NCBI GenBank assembly: GCA_002633025.1 | Contig: NMRB01001550.1 | Location: 105,768-169,767, forward strand | DNA: 64,000 nt | Direction: 5' to 3' | Source: Notospermus geniculatus | Taxonomy: Eukaryota > Nemertea > Pilidiophora > Heteronemertea > Lineidae | Made by a program: the position numbers and the translations under genes | Notes under the pieces: model-generated | Told to the model about the DNA's origin: nothing | The model's database searches: none | Seen by the model: the letters and a program-made list of their open reading frames with translations, nothing else | Shown: positions 12,951 through 24,237 of the stretch, piece after piece | How the letters are laid out: every line of letters starts with the position of its first letter | How positions within the stretch are numbered: position 1 is the first letter of the stretch

Positions 12951-13328
12951 ATAATGTAAAAGTGCCGATGAAACTTAATTGGATTGGAATAACTTGAGGA
13001 TAGAAAGAGTTAATTGCAAAAGAGAAGGATTTGGGGCAGTGTTCGCAAACGTTTGTCTGGTAGTGGTACTGTACATTGTTGTCCCAAATGACAGTTTTAA
13101 GGTAATGAAACATTGGATTAAATAGGATCAGATCTGTAATCTGTACATATTGACGTGTGTTTGACTTGTGAAGACATCTCCTCAAATTATTACGGTAATT
13201 TAAATGCTTCTGTAAAATGTTTTGTTTTCGTTGCCATTTTGACTTCATTCTGGGTGTCTTAGTACTGATAAGACAACGTTGAAGTAGGTTGTCTTAGGTG
13301 GGTTGATGCTGAAAGAACTTTGGACTGA

Positions 13329-13538
13329 CCCTGGGACCATACTCATAAACATACTTAAGTTTAGGATAAGGGTCACACTTAAGCCCCCACACACGATCAG
13401 TATTATTGCACAGTTGACATGATGGGTAGAAGAAAGATTGGCAATAATATTGCCCATTTTGATCCTCATATTGTGCAATAATATTGCATGTGTATGGGGC
13501 CACTTTAGACTTAAGTAGTTTTATGAATATGGGCCCTG
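13329..13538. mobile_element. Foldback element interrupted by a second miniature element
   Basis: The outer arms are CCCTGGGACCATACTCATAA on the left and its near complement ending at 13538, the same family as 42381-42491. The arms are separated by an inner element at 13384-13499. Its own ends are CCCCACACACGATCAGTATT and, inverted at the right, CCCCATACACATGCAATATT. The outer element is therefore older than the inner one. Confidence 0.65.
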
Positions 13539-13719
13539 GAGCTAAGGTGTGGGCATCATTCCAGTGGGATTTGCCAATGGTGTTATTGTGTAAAAAGTCT
13601 CCAAGTGATGTCTCCAGCTGAAGACATCAGCCTCACATCTGTTGGACACTGGCAGGTAGGCCCACTGACCACTGGTTGATCCAGGTGCTGCATTCATTCG
13701 CTTTGTTTCAGGAGTATCT

Positions 13720-14690
13720 GTTTCTAAAAATGAAATCTGACAGATATCTGCAGATTCTATGTGTCATGGGTGTGTTTCACAGAATGAGATATGACATATC
13801 TGCATATTCTATGTTTCCTGCAGGTTTTTAGTTCCACTTGAAAAAGACCCCGGTTGGGGTCGAAAAATTCGTGAATTCTGGAGATTGACTTCTTGTTTAT
13901 TATCATTTTGAGTCTTTTCTAGAGTTTCAGATTGTAACACTTGTAACACTTTAGTTCCACTTGAAAAAGACCCCGGTTGGGGTCGAAAATTCGTGAATTC
14001 TGGAGATTGACTTCTTGTTTATTATCATTTCCTGCAGGTCTGTTTCAGAATGAGGTCTGACAGATATCTGCAGATTCTATGTTTTATTGGTGTCTTTTTC
14101 AAAGAATGAAACCTGACAGATTTCTACAGATTCTGTGAATGATATCTGAAACCTGACAGATATCTACAGATTCTGTGAATGATATCTGAAACCTGACAGA
14201 TATCTGCAGATTCTGTGAATGATATCTGAAACCTGACAGATATCTACAGATTCTGTGAATGATATCTGAAACCTGACAGATTTCTACAGATTCTGTGAAT
14301 GATATCTGAAACCTGACAGATATCTGCAGATTCTGTGAATGATATCTGCCTGATATCCCCAGATGATAATGATATCTGACTGTGACAAACTGATATCTGC
14401 AGATTCAAAGAATGGCATCTGGCAGATGTCTGCAGATTTAGTGATGATATCTGACTGTGGCAGATATCTGCAGATTAAAAAAATGGTGTTGACAGTTGAG
14501 ATTTAAGGATATACATGTATCTGACAGGTGTCAGCAGATTCAAAGAATGATATTTGACCGTCATCTGCAGGGCTAGGAATGATATCTGACAGTTCCATTT
14601 TATCTGCAGATTTGATGACTGATAATACATGTATTTGTCATATATCTGCAGATGCCAACTAACATGACAGATATCTGCCAATATTCAGGA
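13720..14690 (+). repeat. Minisatellite of 40-bp units with diverged flanks
   Basis: Between about 14137 and 14346 a 40-base unit, beginning GAATGATATCTGAAACCTGA and containing CAGATATCTGCAGATTC, repeats five times in exact register. Related but diverged units (CAGATATCTGCAG, GATATCTGAC) extend over almost 1 kb on both sides. A 202-bp insertion at 13826-14027 splits the left part. There are no unique spacers between units, so it is not CRISPR-like. Confidence 0.88.
13826..14027 (+). mobile_element. Penelope/hammerhead-like dimer inserted in the minisatellite
   Basis: Two direct copies of a segment of about 80 bases (TAGTTCCACTTGAAAAAGAC, then a GACCCCGGTTGGGGTC hairpin and GAAA) lie head to tail with about 40 bases between them. 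The insertion is flanked by the 12-base direct repeat TTTCCTGCAGGT at 13814-13825 and 14028-14039. The hairpin-GAAA arrangement resembles decayed hammerhead motifs of Penelope-like retroelements. That last step is inference. Confidence 0.6.
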
Positions 14691-15822
14691 AGAGATGTCA
14701 ACTGATGTGAGGAAGAACCAGATGTCAGAACGTATGTGTCATACACTGATGTCATGTCAGCGGATTTAATGCATGGTGTCTGAAAGATACTGTTAGGTAA
14801 CCAACACAGACTGTTTCCCTTGTAAACTGGGCTAGGTGCCCGGGTATGGGTTGGTTGTCCAATTTTGGTGGGAAGGGTTTGTAGGCTACACCCAGATGTT
14901 CCTTTGCTTTTCATCATGGAGGTATGAAATAAGAAATTTCATGAAGAAGAAAAGTAATCTGTGTAAATTTTTCTGTATGTTTTGAATGGTATGTCATTCA
15001 AAAAAGTGATTGTGTAGCAGTAAAAAAGAATTTTTCATGAAATTTGATGTTGTCAGTTTCTGTTCTTTCGTCCTGTTGCCGCCGTCAGTCATCCTTCATT
15101 GAAAAAGATCCTGTTGTTACAATATAATCTCTTGCTGTTGGTTTCTATTGCCATCTGCCCAAATCCGTCGTTGCACAATAGAAACGGACACTTTTTACAG
15201 GGGATACCCTTTACTATTACACCGGAAATGTTGCTCGCTCAACAAAACTCACCTGACCTTGCTCAACAATCTTCCCCATTTTGGTTCCTGAAGCCGCCGC
15301 TAGGGCTAATCTTCACCTCAACGTAAATGCCCGACGGTAAAAATCATGGTTGAGTGCCTTTTTCGCTCATCACCTGGTGAGTTCTTACGGTGGTAGCATC
15401 CGTCGTCCGTTGGCACGGCACGTTGGTCAGATGACCTATGAGACCAAGTATACATGGTATACTGGCTGAACCATCACCAAATTTACGACATCTACATCTA
15501 ACGGGTTTTTTATTTGACCTGTTTTTAAGGTCACAGAGGTCAGTTCAAAATTTTGCCATTTTCGGCATATTTTGCGGCTATTTGACCTGGAGTTTTCTAA
15601 CTTGGTGTGATTATCAGTGTATCGACGAGGTCCCCTCTAGTGTTTGCCATGCCATGTACATGTAGGTCTAGAGGCCGTATTCAACTTGATGTTGGCGCAT
15701 TTTGCCTGAAGAGGCTCCTTCGAGGCCCGCGGGTGACCCGCCCTGTGTGGGACAGAATGATGATTAGGCCCATATGTGTGTAAGAAACGTCAGACAACAA
15801 CACTCTAGCTAAAATAGTGTGA

Positions 15823-15828
15823 TTTATT
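15823..15828 (-). other. Possible polyadenylation signal of the GT31 gene
   Basis: AATAAA on the minus strand about 1 kb downstream of the glycosyltransferase stop codon. It is the only such hexamer I noticed on that strand close to the gene. The intervening hairpin and SINE would then be in the 3' UTR or beyond a nearer, non-canonical site. Confidence 0.3.
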
Positions 15829-16053
15829 GATATCTTGGAAATATCGCCTGCAATCGGAGATCTTCTCGATCACGGCGTTGTGGCGTCTGCTTTAAAAGCG
15901 TCATCTTTTGACAAAGAATAATAATACTGGCAGCTGGAACAAAGTAATATTTTATCATACTGCAGGTAAACTGAATTACTGTATTGCCTTTCAAAGATAT
16001 TTTGGAATCATGAGGTCACCTAAATTACACGTATTAGTATTGCCATGGAGGAA

Positions 16054-16179
16054 TAGGGAGTTTTCGCAAAGCCCCCGAAACGCTTACGCGAACCCCATTG
16101 TTCGATGCCTCAAAGAGAGCAGCGAACAATAGGATAGACGTTCGCGTCTGTGTTTCGGGGGCTTTGCGAAAACTCTCTA
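16054..16179. mobile_element. Foldback element, GGGAGTTTTCGCAAAGCCCC family
   Basis: The left arm GGGAGTTTTCGCAAAGCCCC and the following GAAACGC pair with the right arm ending at 16179. A closely related copy is at 25055-25187, and a collapsed relative is at 24238-24326. Arms are about 40 to 45 bases. Confidence 0.8.
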
Positions 16180-16348
16180 ATTATACTAACGGACACGACA
16201 ACGACGTCACACTCATGTCAGTCCGCCGTCCTGGCCCTGGAGCTGGAATTTGAATACCATGACATCATTGTCGTTTACGTTTATCTTTAATTTTCTTAAC
16301 CTCACTAGTCGGGGCCTTTTGGACGTTTTCCGGCGTGTACCCGAAAGA

Positions 16349-16454
16349 CGGGAGACTAAGGGCCGTATTCACGGATCGTCTCTATGCTTGAAGTATTACG
16401 AAAAGTCAGACTTTAATGAAAGTGTGACCCGTCCATACGGCCCTAAGTCTCCCA
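16349..16454. mobile_element. Short foldback element
   Basis: GGAGACTAAGGGCCGTAT on the left is the inverted copy of ATACGGCCCTAAGTCTCC on the right, about 105 bases end to end with a non-pairing centre. Confidence 0.55.
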
Positions 16455-16624
16455 TTCCTTCGCGGATGACCCGTTGGCCTACCAATAACATCATGCTGGT
16501 GTGAACACGGAAAAAGTTCCCTGGAATCAAAGTCCAGATGCTATTTTTCTGGTGGATGAAAATTGAAACCTTTGTATTAATGGACGACACCCCTCGATCC
16601 AGTGGCAGGCAGCCTCCACTTTTG

Positions 16625-16735
16625 GACACGCGCGCCGGTCACCCATCCACGTAGTGATCGCGATCGCGCTCAGCGTTGCTTAACTTCTAGCTCAGAGGTC
16701 AACGCGCTAACCACTAGGCCATAAAGGAAATCCTC
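16625..16735 (-). mobile_element. SINE joining a tRNA-like half to a 5S rRNA-like half
   Basis: Read on the minus strand, the segment starts with TGGCCTAGTGGTTAGCGCGT, which fits a tRNA box A and D-arm, and runs through an anticodon-stem-like part. It then passes directly into AGAAGTTAAGCAACGCTGAG and ACGTGGATGGGTGACCGG. The last two words match the 5S rRNA A-box region (AGCTAAGCAGGGTCGGG) and C-box region (TTGGATGGGAGACCG) in order and spacing. It lies about 130 bases downstream of the GT31 stop codon. A composite Pol III SINE head is the simplest reading. Confidence 0.6.
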
Positions 16736-16862
16736 TATGGCCGGCGGGATAAGCCGTGCCATAGGCCCCAAGTAGCTGCAAGGGGTTCAATGCAGGCACG
16801 TAGTGAGGGGGGACTTCCATTCCTTGGACTTTCTCCGCTGTTACACCTGCGGATAGTTGTCG

Positions 16863-17942
16863 TTAACAGGTCCGGTTATTCCGTCCCAAATCGATATCCC
16901 ACAAATCCCTCCAAAGATCACTTATCCCGGTCGGTTGCTTCCAATTCGTACTCGTGATCGTGTTGCCATGGATAATCCGACAGGGCGTCGGCGGCTTTCG
17001 GATGGCATCGGAAAATCCTCTATCGTTGTAATGTTGCAAATTGTTCATTTTTGCCAGTATTCCTGTGACGTAGACATCCTCTAAATGAATATAAGGCACG
17101 TACAGTGACGTTTTGTATAACTTTTCTGCAACCGGAAGTCCCATCATGTAAGAGCAGCCGACAGCGTATTTCGGATATCTTGTAAATGGGAAGTCTTCGA
17201 ACTTGATCTCCCATTTCCCTTCCCGCCAGACGACCGCTCTCAAACTTATCATCCCGCCTATACCTTTAAATGGGCGGACTACGTTAAGATATTTCACTAA
17301 ATTTGGCATGTTCACAAAAACGTCATCATCAACTTTCATGACGTATTTAGCACCTTTGCATTTCGTCACAGCCCACTTCAACCCCATAATACTCTTTATC
17401 GTCAAATTAGAATACGAATCGGTAAAATCTGCTTGAAAAATATCACCATATTTTTCGTTTTCAAGTTTTAATCTATGATTCCATGTCGAATTCGGCTGCG
17501 TCCCGAACATGAAATACATTTTGAAGTTCTGATGTTCGGGTTTCGTCCATTCAGGCATCCGAATATTCGGCCACGTGCTGCCGTTGTTCCTGACGTACGT
17601 TCCCCAAGTAGTCCGTATGATATTCCTCCGCTGTTCTCTGCCGACCGTCGATGGAATGAGCATAATCAAGAACGGGCTGTGATTCGTCGAATTCCGACAG
17701 GATTCTGTCGGTTCAATCAATGTTGTAAAATTATTATGATTCACAACTTTGCTACTCAAACGGTAAAATTTCGACTGTAATCCGTTTATCCGGCGGAGTT
17801 CTCGCTCTCTCTCTTGTGTCGTCACGTGGACCACGTAGAACACATAAATGAGACACACGACGACCGATGCCGGGAGTGAAAAGAGTAACAACCTTGTGAG
17901 AAATCTCCGAAGGCTCCGGATCGCTCGGTGGAACAACGCCAT
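16863..17942 (-). CDS. Beta-1,3-galactosyltransferase-like GT31 glycosyltransferase
   Basis: A single coding exon of 359 residues for a type II Golgi membrane enzyme that would transfer galactose or N-acetylglucosamine from a UDP-sugar in beta-1,3 linkage. Residues about 15-40 form one transmembrane helix (LLLFSLPASVVVCLIYVFYV) after a basic cytosolic tail. GT31 signatures appear in order: RRNIIRTTWG, KYVMKVDDDVFVN (the metal-binding DxD motif), YPKYAVGCSYMMG, and EDVYVTG near the catalytic end. Several N-x-S/T sites fit a lumenal domain. A 3' splice acceptor (CTTTTTTCAG) ends at 17955, so a 5' UTR exon lies upstream. I chose ATG 17942-17940 (MALFHR) because the more upstream in-frame codons lie across the acceptor. 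An earlier ATG 3' of the acceptor is out of frame. The exact acceptor sugar cannot be told from sequence. Confidence 0.93.
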   Translation of the reverse strand: MALFHRAIRSLRRFLTRLLLFSLPASVVVCLIYVFYVVHVTTQERERELRRINGLQSKFYRLSSKVVNHNNFTTLIEPTESCRNSTNHSPFLIMLIPSTVGREQRRNIIRTTWGTYVRNNGSTWPNIRMPEWTKPEHQNFKMYFMFGTQPNSTWNHRLKLENEKYGDIFQADFTDSYSNLTIKSIMGLKWAVTKCKGAKYVMKVDDDVFVNMPNLVKYLNVVRPFKGIGGMISLRAVVWREGKWEIKFEDFPFTRYPKYAVGCSYMMGLPVAEKLYKTSLYVPYIHLEDVYVTGILAKMNNLQHYNDRGFSDAIRKPPTPCRIIHGNTITSTNWKQPTGISDLWRDLWDIDLGRNNRTC

Positions 17943-17996
17943 GATGAACCATCCCTGAAAAAAGCACAAAATGAGTTTAAAATCAGATCATAGGGT

Positions 17997-18135
17997 TCTG
18001 TATTCACAAAGCCCCCGTAAACTTTAACAGCACGCAAATCCTTTGTCAGGCTGATGGTGAACAATAGGTTGTCCGCAAAAGGACAATAGTTTGCGCACTC
18101 CTGTAAGTTACTGGAGCTTGGTGAATAAGGTAATC
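17997..18135. mobile_element. Imperfect inverted-repeat element upstream of GT31
   Basis: GTATTCACAAAGCCCCCGTA on the left pairs imperfectly with the complement of the right end, around TTATTCACCAAGCTCC when inverted. It is a decayed miniature element about 50 bases upstream of the GT31 coding exon acceptor. Confidence 0.45.
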
Positions 18136-19550
18136 CACACATGTAAACCGGCCGTTCCTTCGATGTTATAGCATACGCGCATCCCAAGGAAAGAATGATG
18201 TCAAACTCTCTCTAGATACTCTTGGTGTACGTGAAGTACGGTACGTAAACTGACGTTTTACACCTGAGCCGTACGTACGCCTATCCCGCTTGCTGCAAGC
18301 CTACCTGGCGCTTTGATACGGGCCTGGGGGATGGCTGTACTATAACGGATAACAACACTGATGAAGCATGTACGAATAGAATGAGCGACATGCAAAACCA
18401 CAGCGAACTTGTCAAGCGAGATGATTTGCAAACAATCACATGCCAAACCACCCCATAACACCCGTCAACAAACCCAACAAAAGAGGCTTTGACGAATGGT
18501 TTTGCATTATCCATTACGTAAGACCACCGAACAAGGGGATTGGACACGGACGGCTTTAAGCCTATAGTTCATACTTGGACGCACGACCATCGGCGTCCGA
18601 CGCGCCATCAAAATCTGGACGCCGACTTCGCGGAGTTGATTCATATTCCAGCGTTTTTCAGCGACGGCGACGCGTTATGAAGCGACTCAAGTAATTACAG
18701 TCTCGCGATCGGACGCCGACCAAGTCGCGCGACGGGGTCAGCGTCGAACGCAAGATCGGAGGATCAGTCGCCGGCGATTCCAGTGATCTGGGATCCGCAG
18801 AAAAGCTGGTCGTTTCGATTATACAGTGTACATTGTATTTCTATCAGTTCCTCGTGTCATGGTGTCGTCGTGGCTAATCCTACATTGCCGGTGTGACAGG
18901 AATCAGCGTTCTAGGAATGCAGATCCTCCAAACAATAGCCCGCTCGAATGGTCATGATTTCTCTAGCCATATATTCTAATCCCTCGCTGAATAATAAGAC
19001 CGGACTTTGATTCCAGGGGGACTTGGATTCCTTTCACACCGGGCCTCAACACTCGCGAATTTTGAAACTCGTCCCCATCTCCCATGTCAACGTTACAAAC
19101 GGAACTCTTCGGTCGAGGCTTGCAGACGATGTCGCTGCCATGGCTACTGTACTCAGCTAAATGGTTCTTACGAATATGGCGGAAGCTAAATTGATGGATG
19201 GTACTTCCAACGAATGGCAATGCTTCTGTAGATATCTCTTGTACGCCAGCTTGTATGAAGTGCACGAACATGATACACTGGCCTTCGTTCCATTAACAAC
19301 TGTATAATAATAACGAGGTTGTCGGACGTTACCAGCATCGCAAATCAAGTCGGCGGCCAACTCGGCGTCATGCGACAGTACAAGCCGATATAAATAATCA
19401 TCAAAATCTTTATATCACGCCTCGGGTGACATGGACCACGGCAGCGAGAGGGGAAAATCCGCCCGTCGGGTCGACCGTCCCATTGAAGGATTTGGCGATT
19501 TCTTCTCACACAGTCCGGCAGCCAAACAACTAGATTTTCCGACTAACCAG

Positions 19551-19678
19551 GGGCGACCGCCACGAAACTACGATAGCGCTAACAGGGCCTAACAGAGAAA
19601 TTCTGTAATGGTAAAAGCCATTGCATACCTCTCTGTTAGACACTGTTAGTGCTATCGGAGTTTCGTGGCGGCCCGCCC
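19551..19678. mobile_element. Foldback element with CGCCACGAAACTACGATAGC termini
   Basis: CGCCACGAAACTACGATAGC plus GCTAACAG on the left is mirrored by CTGTTAGTGCTATCGGAGTT plus TCGTGGCG on the right. There is no coding content. Confidence 0.7.
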
Positions 19679-21704
19679 AGGAAATTTGATGATTACTGGT
19701 AGTCTCTCATGGTTGATTTATACAGCCGAGATTGAGTTCCCATGAGTGTTTTGATTCAAGATGGCGTCCAAGATGGCTGCCATTTCATTTGTCGCTCGGC
19801 AGCTCCCGTAATCAGTGATTGAGCTGGTAGTCTTTTATGCTCTAGGCCTACATGTACACGAAATTTTAGTGTCGGGTTACAGGTTAGGATCATCGGTTTG
19901 TCCATATTGTTTTCGCTCCAGGCTGGACATCGTACGGTCGCGCGAATTGGGGAGCCGGTTGTGAAGATACTGGGTGCGAGGATGCAGGCTGGAGGGCGTT
20001 AGCAAATACATGTATCTGCATAGAAACTGTGTACATCCATGTACATGTACATCGATGCAAATGTATACAACAATATTTTTAACATTTGCTCCATCATTAC
20101 CACGGCAGTTTGCTGAACTGTAAAGATAGCGTATGATATCAAATCATATTCAAACGTTATTGCATTATTGATACATCTGGATAATATCATGAAACACGAC
20201 TCAATAAATTTAACAACTAATGCTCTCCAACTTGATGGTTAATGCACATGACATTATACACAATCATAAACCATTGGTTATGACAGAATATAACGAACAG
20301 ACAATCGTTTATAGCAAAATGGCACGTCACGTACCAGTATTTCTGATCTGAGGTTCAATGTAGCCCACACAATTCTAAATCGACATTATTTTCCGCGACA
20401 CGCCTCAATTTGGCGATACAGGTTATTCAAAATAAGTTGTCGACGTTCACATTTTCCATGCTTGCATGTGGCAACATGCAATAGCCTAGGCTTATTGCTT
20501 AGCGATTTACATGAATATGTACATATCCGGAATAAATACATATAAAAATGTATGTCATGCCTATAAGTTGGCAGATATATGATTGCCGACGATTTCGTGC
20601 TAATTAATTATCCCTAACCTATTTACATTTTTTAAAAAATAATGATCCGTTCAACGTGTTTGTATTTGAAATAACGCCAGGAAAGTTGTGAACAACGTCC
20701 AGTGTGCATAACTACAAGTATGTCTTTTTATGACTGTAGAGAAAGATATACGGTAGATTGTATGTACCGTACACGGACAATCAAGCCTGAGGTTGCGATT
20801 ACACAGAACTACACGATACACGGACACGCCGGCAGGCTAATCGTCATACATGTACGTCGAAAGGATCGACTCATTGGGGTGTTGCTGAAATTCTCTATTG
20901 GCCTCACGGTCGCGAACACAAGCCTTTTTAACCAACGTGCCTGTATACCGTGTAGCTTTTTGTAATCGCAGCCCAGGCCGACTGCCCCGGAGATTATGTA
21001 AACGAACGAGAGCATGTCAATTGAAAACGCTATCGATTAGCTTACACATTAGGGATCCTCATTTTTTTCTCATAATTGTCAATCGTTCGGGCAGAAAACT
21101 AATCTGCTAAGTCAAATTCGATCGTTTTATGATTTGTGTTTGCTGTTAGACATTTCGCGTGATGGTGAATGGAGAAATGTCCCAATTGCGGTCGGATGTT
21201 TACCATGCGGGATGGCACTAATGGGATTAGAGCCCGGCGTATGATAGATGGAAACTGCCGCCAATAACGCTAAGAGTAATTACAGAGATTGAGGCATGGT
21301 GGTGGAATCAACGGGGTTAAGCCACTAATCCAGTTTGGTTAAATTGACTAGTGGAGAGGTTGGGCGACACTGGTAAGCAATTCCCAATGTCGGAAAGGTC
21401 GGTGTGACGAAAAAGCCAGGAGCGAGCGCCCGAGGTGGGTTTCCCGATAAGGTTGAGAACATCCCTCATTCACCGCATAATCCTGACGTAATCGCTCCCT
21501 TTGTTTCCCGTCGACGGGGGTGAGCGCTGAGAGCCTCTGATATTCTCATGGAGAATGTCGTCGGACACAGTAAAAATCCTTCTAAAAGACATGGTACATG
21601 TACGGCGTGGTAACAGCCACGACGTAGGTAAGACATCCTCCCTCACCGCATACAAATTAGTGTGTGGGTGATAAAGGGAGCGAGCACAAGAAGTGTAACA
21701 TCAG

Positions 21705-21853
21705 GATGCAGGGGCGGATCCACGATTTCGGAAAAGAGGAGGCGCACTGTGCTAGAAACATTGAAACCTGCGGTGAGTTTCAATGATTTGCTCCAAATTC
21801 GTTCAGAATTTCACGGTCAATTTTACAAATTTGTTGGCCGAAAGGGGGGCGTG
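21705..21853. mobile_element. GGCGGATCCA repeat, truncated by the N gap
   Basis: This belongs to the family also present at 47066-47220 and, interrupted, at 42271-42709. Shared blocks are GGGGCGGATCCA, CTAGAAACATTGAAA and TTTACAAATTTGTTGGC. It runs into the 42-base gap at its right end. Confidence 0.7.
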
Positions 21854-21895
21854 NNNNNNNNNNNNNNNNNNNNNNNNNNNNNNNNNNNNNNNNNN
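21854..21895. other. Assembly gap (42 N)
   Basis: A run of unknown bases. The preceding repeat is cut off here, so its right end lies in the gap. Confidence 0.99.
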
Positions 21896-22604
21896 AATGT
21901 TAGCGAGGACTTCTGCTTGCTGCACAAACTAATTAGTGCGAAAGCCGGCCCACGCCATTGGATACGGTGATAAAACCATGTTGTTGTCTCCAGGCAGAAT
22001 CGGCCCTGGTTGCAGAATCAATCCACCTCGCGGCGTTAATGGTAAGTCGACCTTCAGCTTGGCGGGAGTTATCTTCAGAGTGCTGTGTGGGTGATAGCCA
22101 CGGCAATACTGTTTCACCATCGGTCACTCCGATTGAACAGTGATGGAGACGTTGTCTTCCGGACGTTCCGTGTCTTGTGGTGCGGCCAGCGCAGCAGCGT
22201 GCTACATCACCAGATGCTCCTTCTCGAGAATTTCACGAACCGATTTGATGTCGTCGTGCATCAGCTGTGAAAAGGACCTGCTTCTACTCGGCTTGCTCTC
22301 ATTCCCTGCTGGCAGAGTTAATTCCTCCTACATTTTTCATGAGTTTATATTTTGCACTCCCTTGCACGGCGGGCGATACGAGCTCTCGACGAAAACGTGA
22401 TTTTCTCGAGAGCTCGTAGTTTCGCACCAATCAACGTCGAGTTGTCGATTTGACTTCATATAACGTTATAGTGTCAATTTCATGAGTAATTGACAAGTCG
22501 ATGAGATATGTGGCATTCCCATATTAACAATAATATTGATATTCGATTGCATCGGTTTGAAGGTACTTTCTTTGTCGATGAATACAGACTACAGAAGCAC
22601 GCAA

Positions 22605-22790
22605 GTAGGAGGTGTCAGTCAGTTGACCTAATAGCTAGGGGTCACTGTGGTCTAATTCAATGCCTAGCGGACCCATTCATGGTAGATTAAGCACCAATCA
22701 GGAGAATTGTATACTCTACTGGGGTCCGCAAGAACAATGCTGCCGTCTTTCGGCGATAAGCGCGGCTGACTGCTCCTATTGCATGTCGGC
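22605..22790. repeat. Dispersed repeat, copy 1 of 3
   Basis: It shares the blocks GTGTCAGTCAGTTGACC, GCGGACCCATTCAT, and a CTGCCGTCTTTCGGCGATA followed by GACTGACTGCT with 25415-25600 and 49796-49985. The ends carry the inverted words CTGTCAGT and ACTGACTG, suggesting a miniature element. Confidence 0.6.
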
Positions 22791-24048
22791 CTACAGTGTC
22801 TTCAGTTGTTTCCCGGTGTTACTGTTGCCGCTTTTTCTCGACAGCCGGCGCCACCATCGCCGTGCGCGCCACTCTCCAACCGCAGGGACCAACTACGTTG
22901 TCGGCGAATTGACCCGATGTACCACTTAATGGTTTTTGTACTTCGTATTGTTGCCGCCAGGTGGCTCCTTCTGCAGACAAAATACCGGTAAGAGATCTCA
23001 TACCGTGCTCCTTTAAGGGCCTCTATAGAGCGACCCGTGAGTCGAACCCGCGGTGACCAGCTATGAGTTGGTTTACTGTGAGATTGAAAATCATCGGTCA
23101 AGTCTTCACAAAATTCGTAGAGGGGTGTTTTCCTTCTCGACAAAATGGGTGGTATGACAGACGCCGCCAGGCCTCTGTTTCATGACGACACAAACACACC
23201 CACTAAATCACTGCTTGTAACCTTCTCAAGATCCCTCATTCGGTTAGTGGGCGAATCCGTCCGTTGGACTGAATTTTCACTGACTATACATTCACAAGCA
23301 TTGAACCAAAGTGAATTCCTCAGCAATAGAAACAATTACGTCAGAACACTTGAAATATTGAATTCGCATCCAAAATAAATCACTTCTCTGAGCAGTTGGA
23401 TTCGTAACGTTGCATACCGCGTCGGTGCCATTTTGAATACATTAGGCCGGCTCTGTAGTGAATGAAACTGGTGAAGAAGACGCTGATGATATCTGCGCGA
23501 TGTCGCCGAGAAAACCACAATCTGCGGCATAATCCAACATCGGGAATAAAATCGCTTCTTTTCTTCAAATCCTGTCTCATCTCCTAATGTCAAAAGCTTA
23601 TATTAAACGGCCATTACAAACGTATATTCTTCCATCGCACACAACTTCAACATAGATCTCTGGGATCAAATGGAAGCTGTTTCCATGGTAACGGAGTAAG
23701 GTGTAAGAACGTTGCATTCGATGATAGCGCCTCCGGGTTTATTTTAAACGACAGTCGTTCACCTCGAGTTTCTTCGCGCTAGATTATGATAGAGCAACTG
23801 CCTCGAGCCACGGGGAAAGCAACCAATTCTCTGAACAGTCAGTTAGAAGAGGAATCAGCGCCATTCATTTTGGCGGACTGGATCCCGCCTGTGAAAGCAG
23901 CCATCTTGGACATGCAAAATCAACATCTCCACCTTTTGGGGGAAAATGTCGGAAAGTCATATGCGTAAATACATCATTGTGTACACATGTATCTACTTCC
24001 TGCTCCAGCCGAACGGACGCCGGTTTGTCGCGTCCGTCCGTCTGGGTG

Positions 24049-24185
24049 TAAAGGCTGATTCATACTCCGTCCGGATTTTGCGCCGACTATGATCAATTTC
24101 ACTGCGTGTGCACATTCACGTCGTGGAAACCTGCGATCAGTTTCATGCGCTTGACGGTCCGCAAGCGAGTATGAATCAGCCCTAA
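24049..24185. mobile_element. Miniature element, AGGCTGATTCATACT termini
   Basis: TAAAGGCTGATTCATACT at the left is the inverted copy of AGTATGAATCAGCCCTAA at the right, with a non-pairing middle of about 100 bases. Confidence 0.65.
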
Positions 24186-24237
24186 CGCGACACAGACATA
24201 ACGAGTTACTAAGTGAAGTACATGTATTGACCTCAAG

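Larger units (their letters stand above)
6467..16862. other. Intergenic stretch with no recognised gene
   Basis: About 10 kb separates the BAK stop codon from the stop codon of the oppositely oriented glycosyltransferase, and it must hold the 3' ends of both. I found no open frame here with splice sites and a recognisable family. Contents include the element at 6972-7136, poly-G runs near 7541, tRNA-like SINE pieces near 9790 and 12690, an element at 12822-12950, nested elements at 13329-13538, a minisatellite at 13720-14690, a hairpin at 16054-16179 and the SINE at 16625-16735. The stretches 7.8-9.7 kb and 10.2-12.6 kb show nothing I can name. Confidence 0.6.

Noticed and set aside
14137-14346. 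CRISPR-like array
   Set aside because: Units are contiguous with no unique spacers, and the context is animal DNA.
15099-15326. Small secreted protein (hydrophobic N terminus)
   Set aside because: Isolated frame, no splice sites or neighbouring exons, no family recognised; hydrophobic starts arise by chance in AT-rich DNA.
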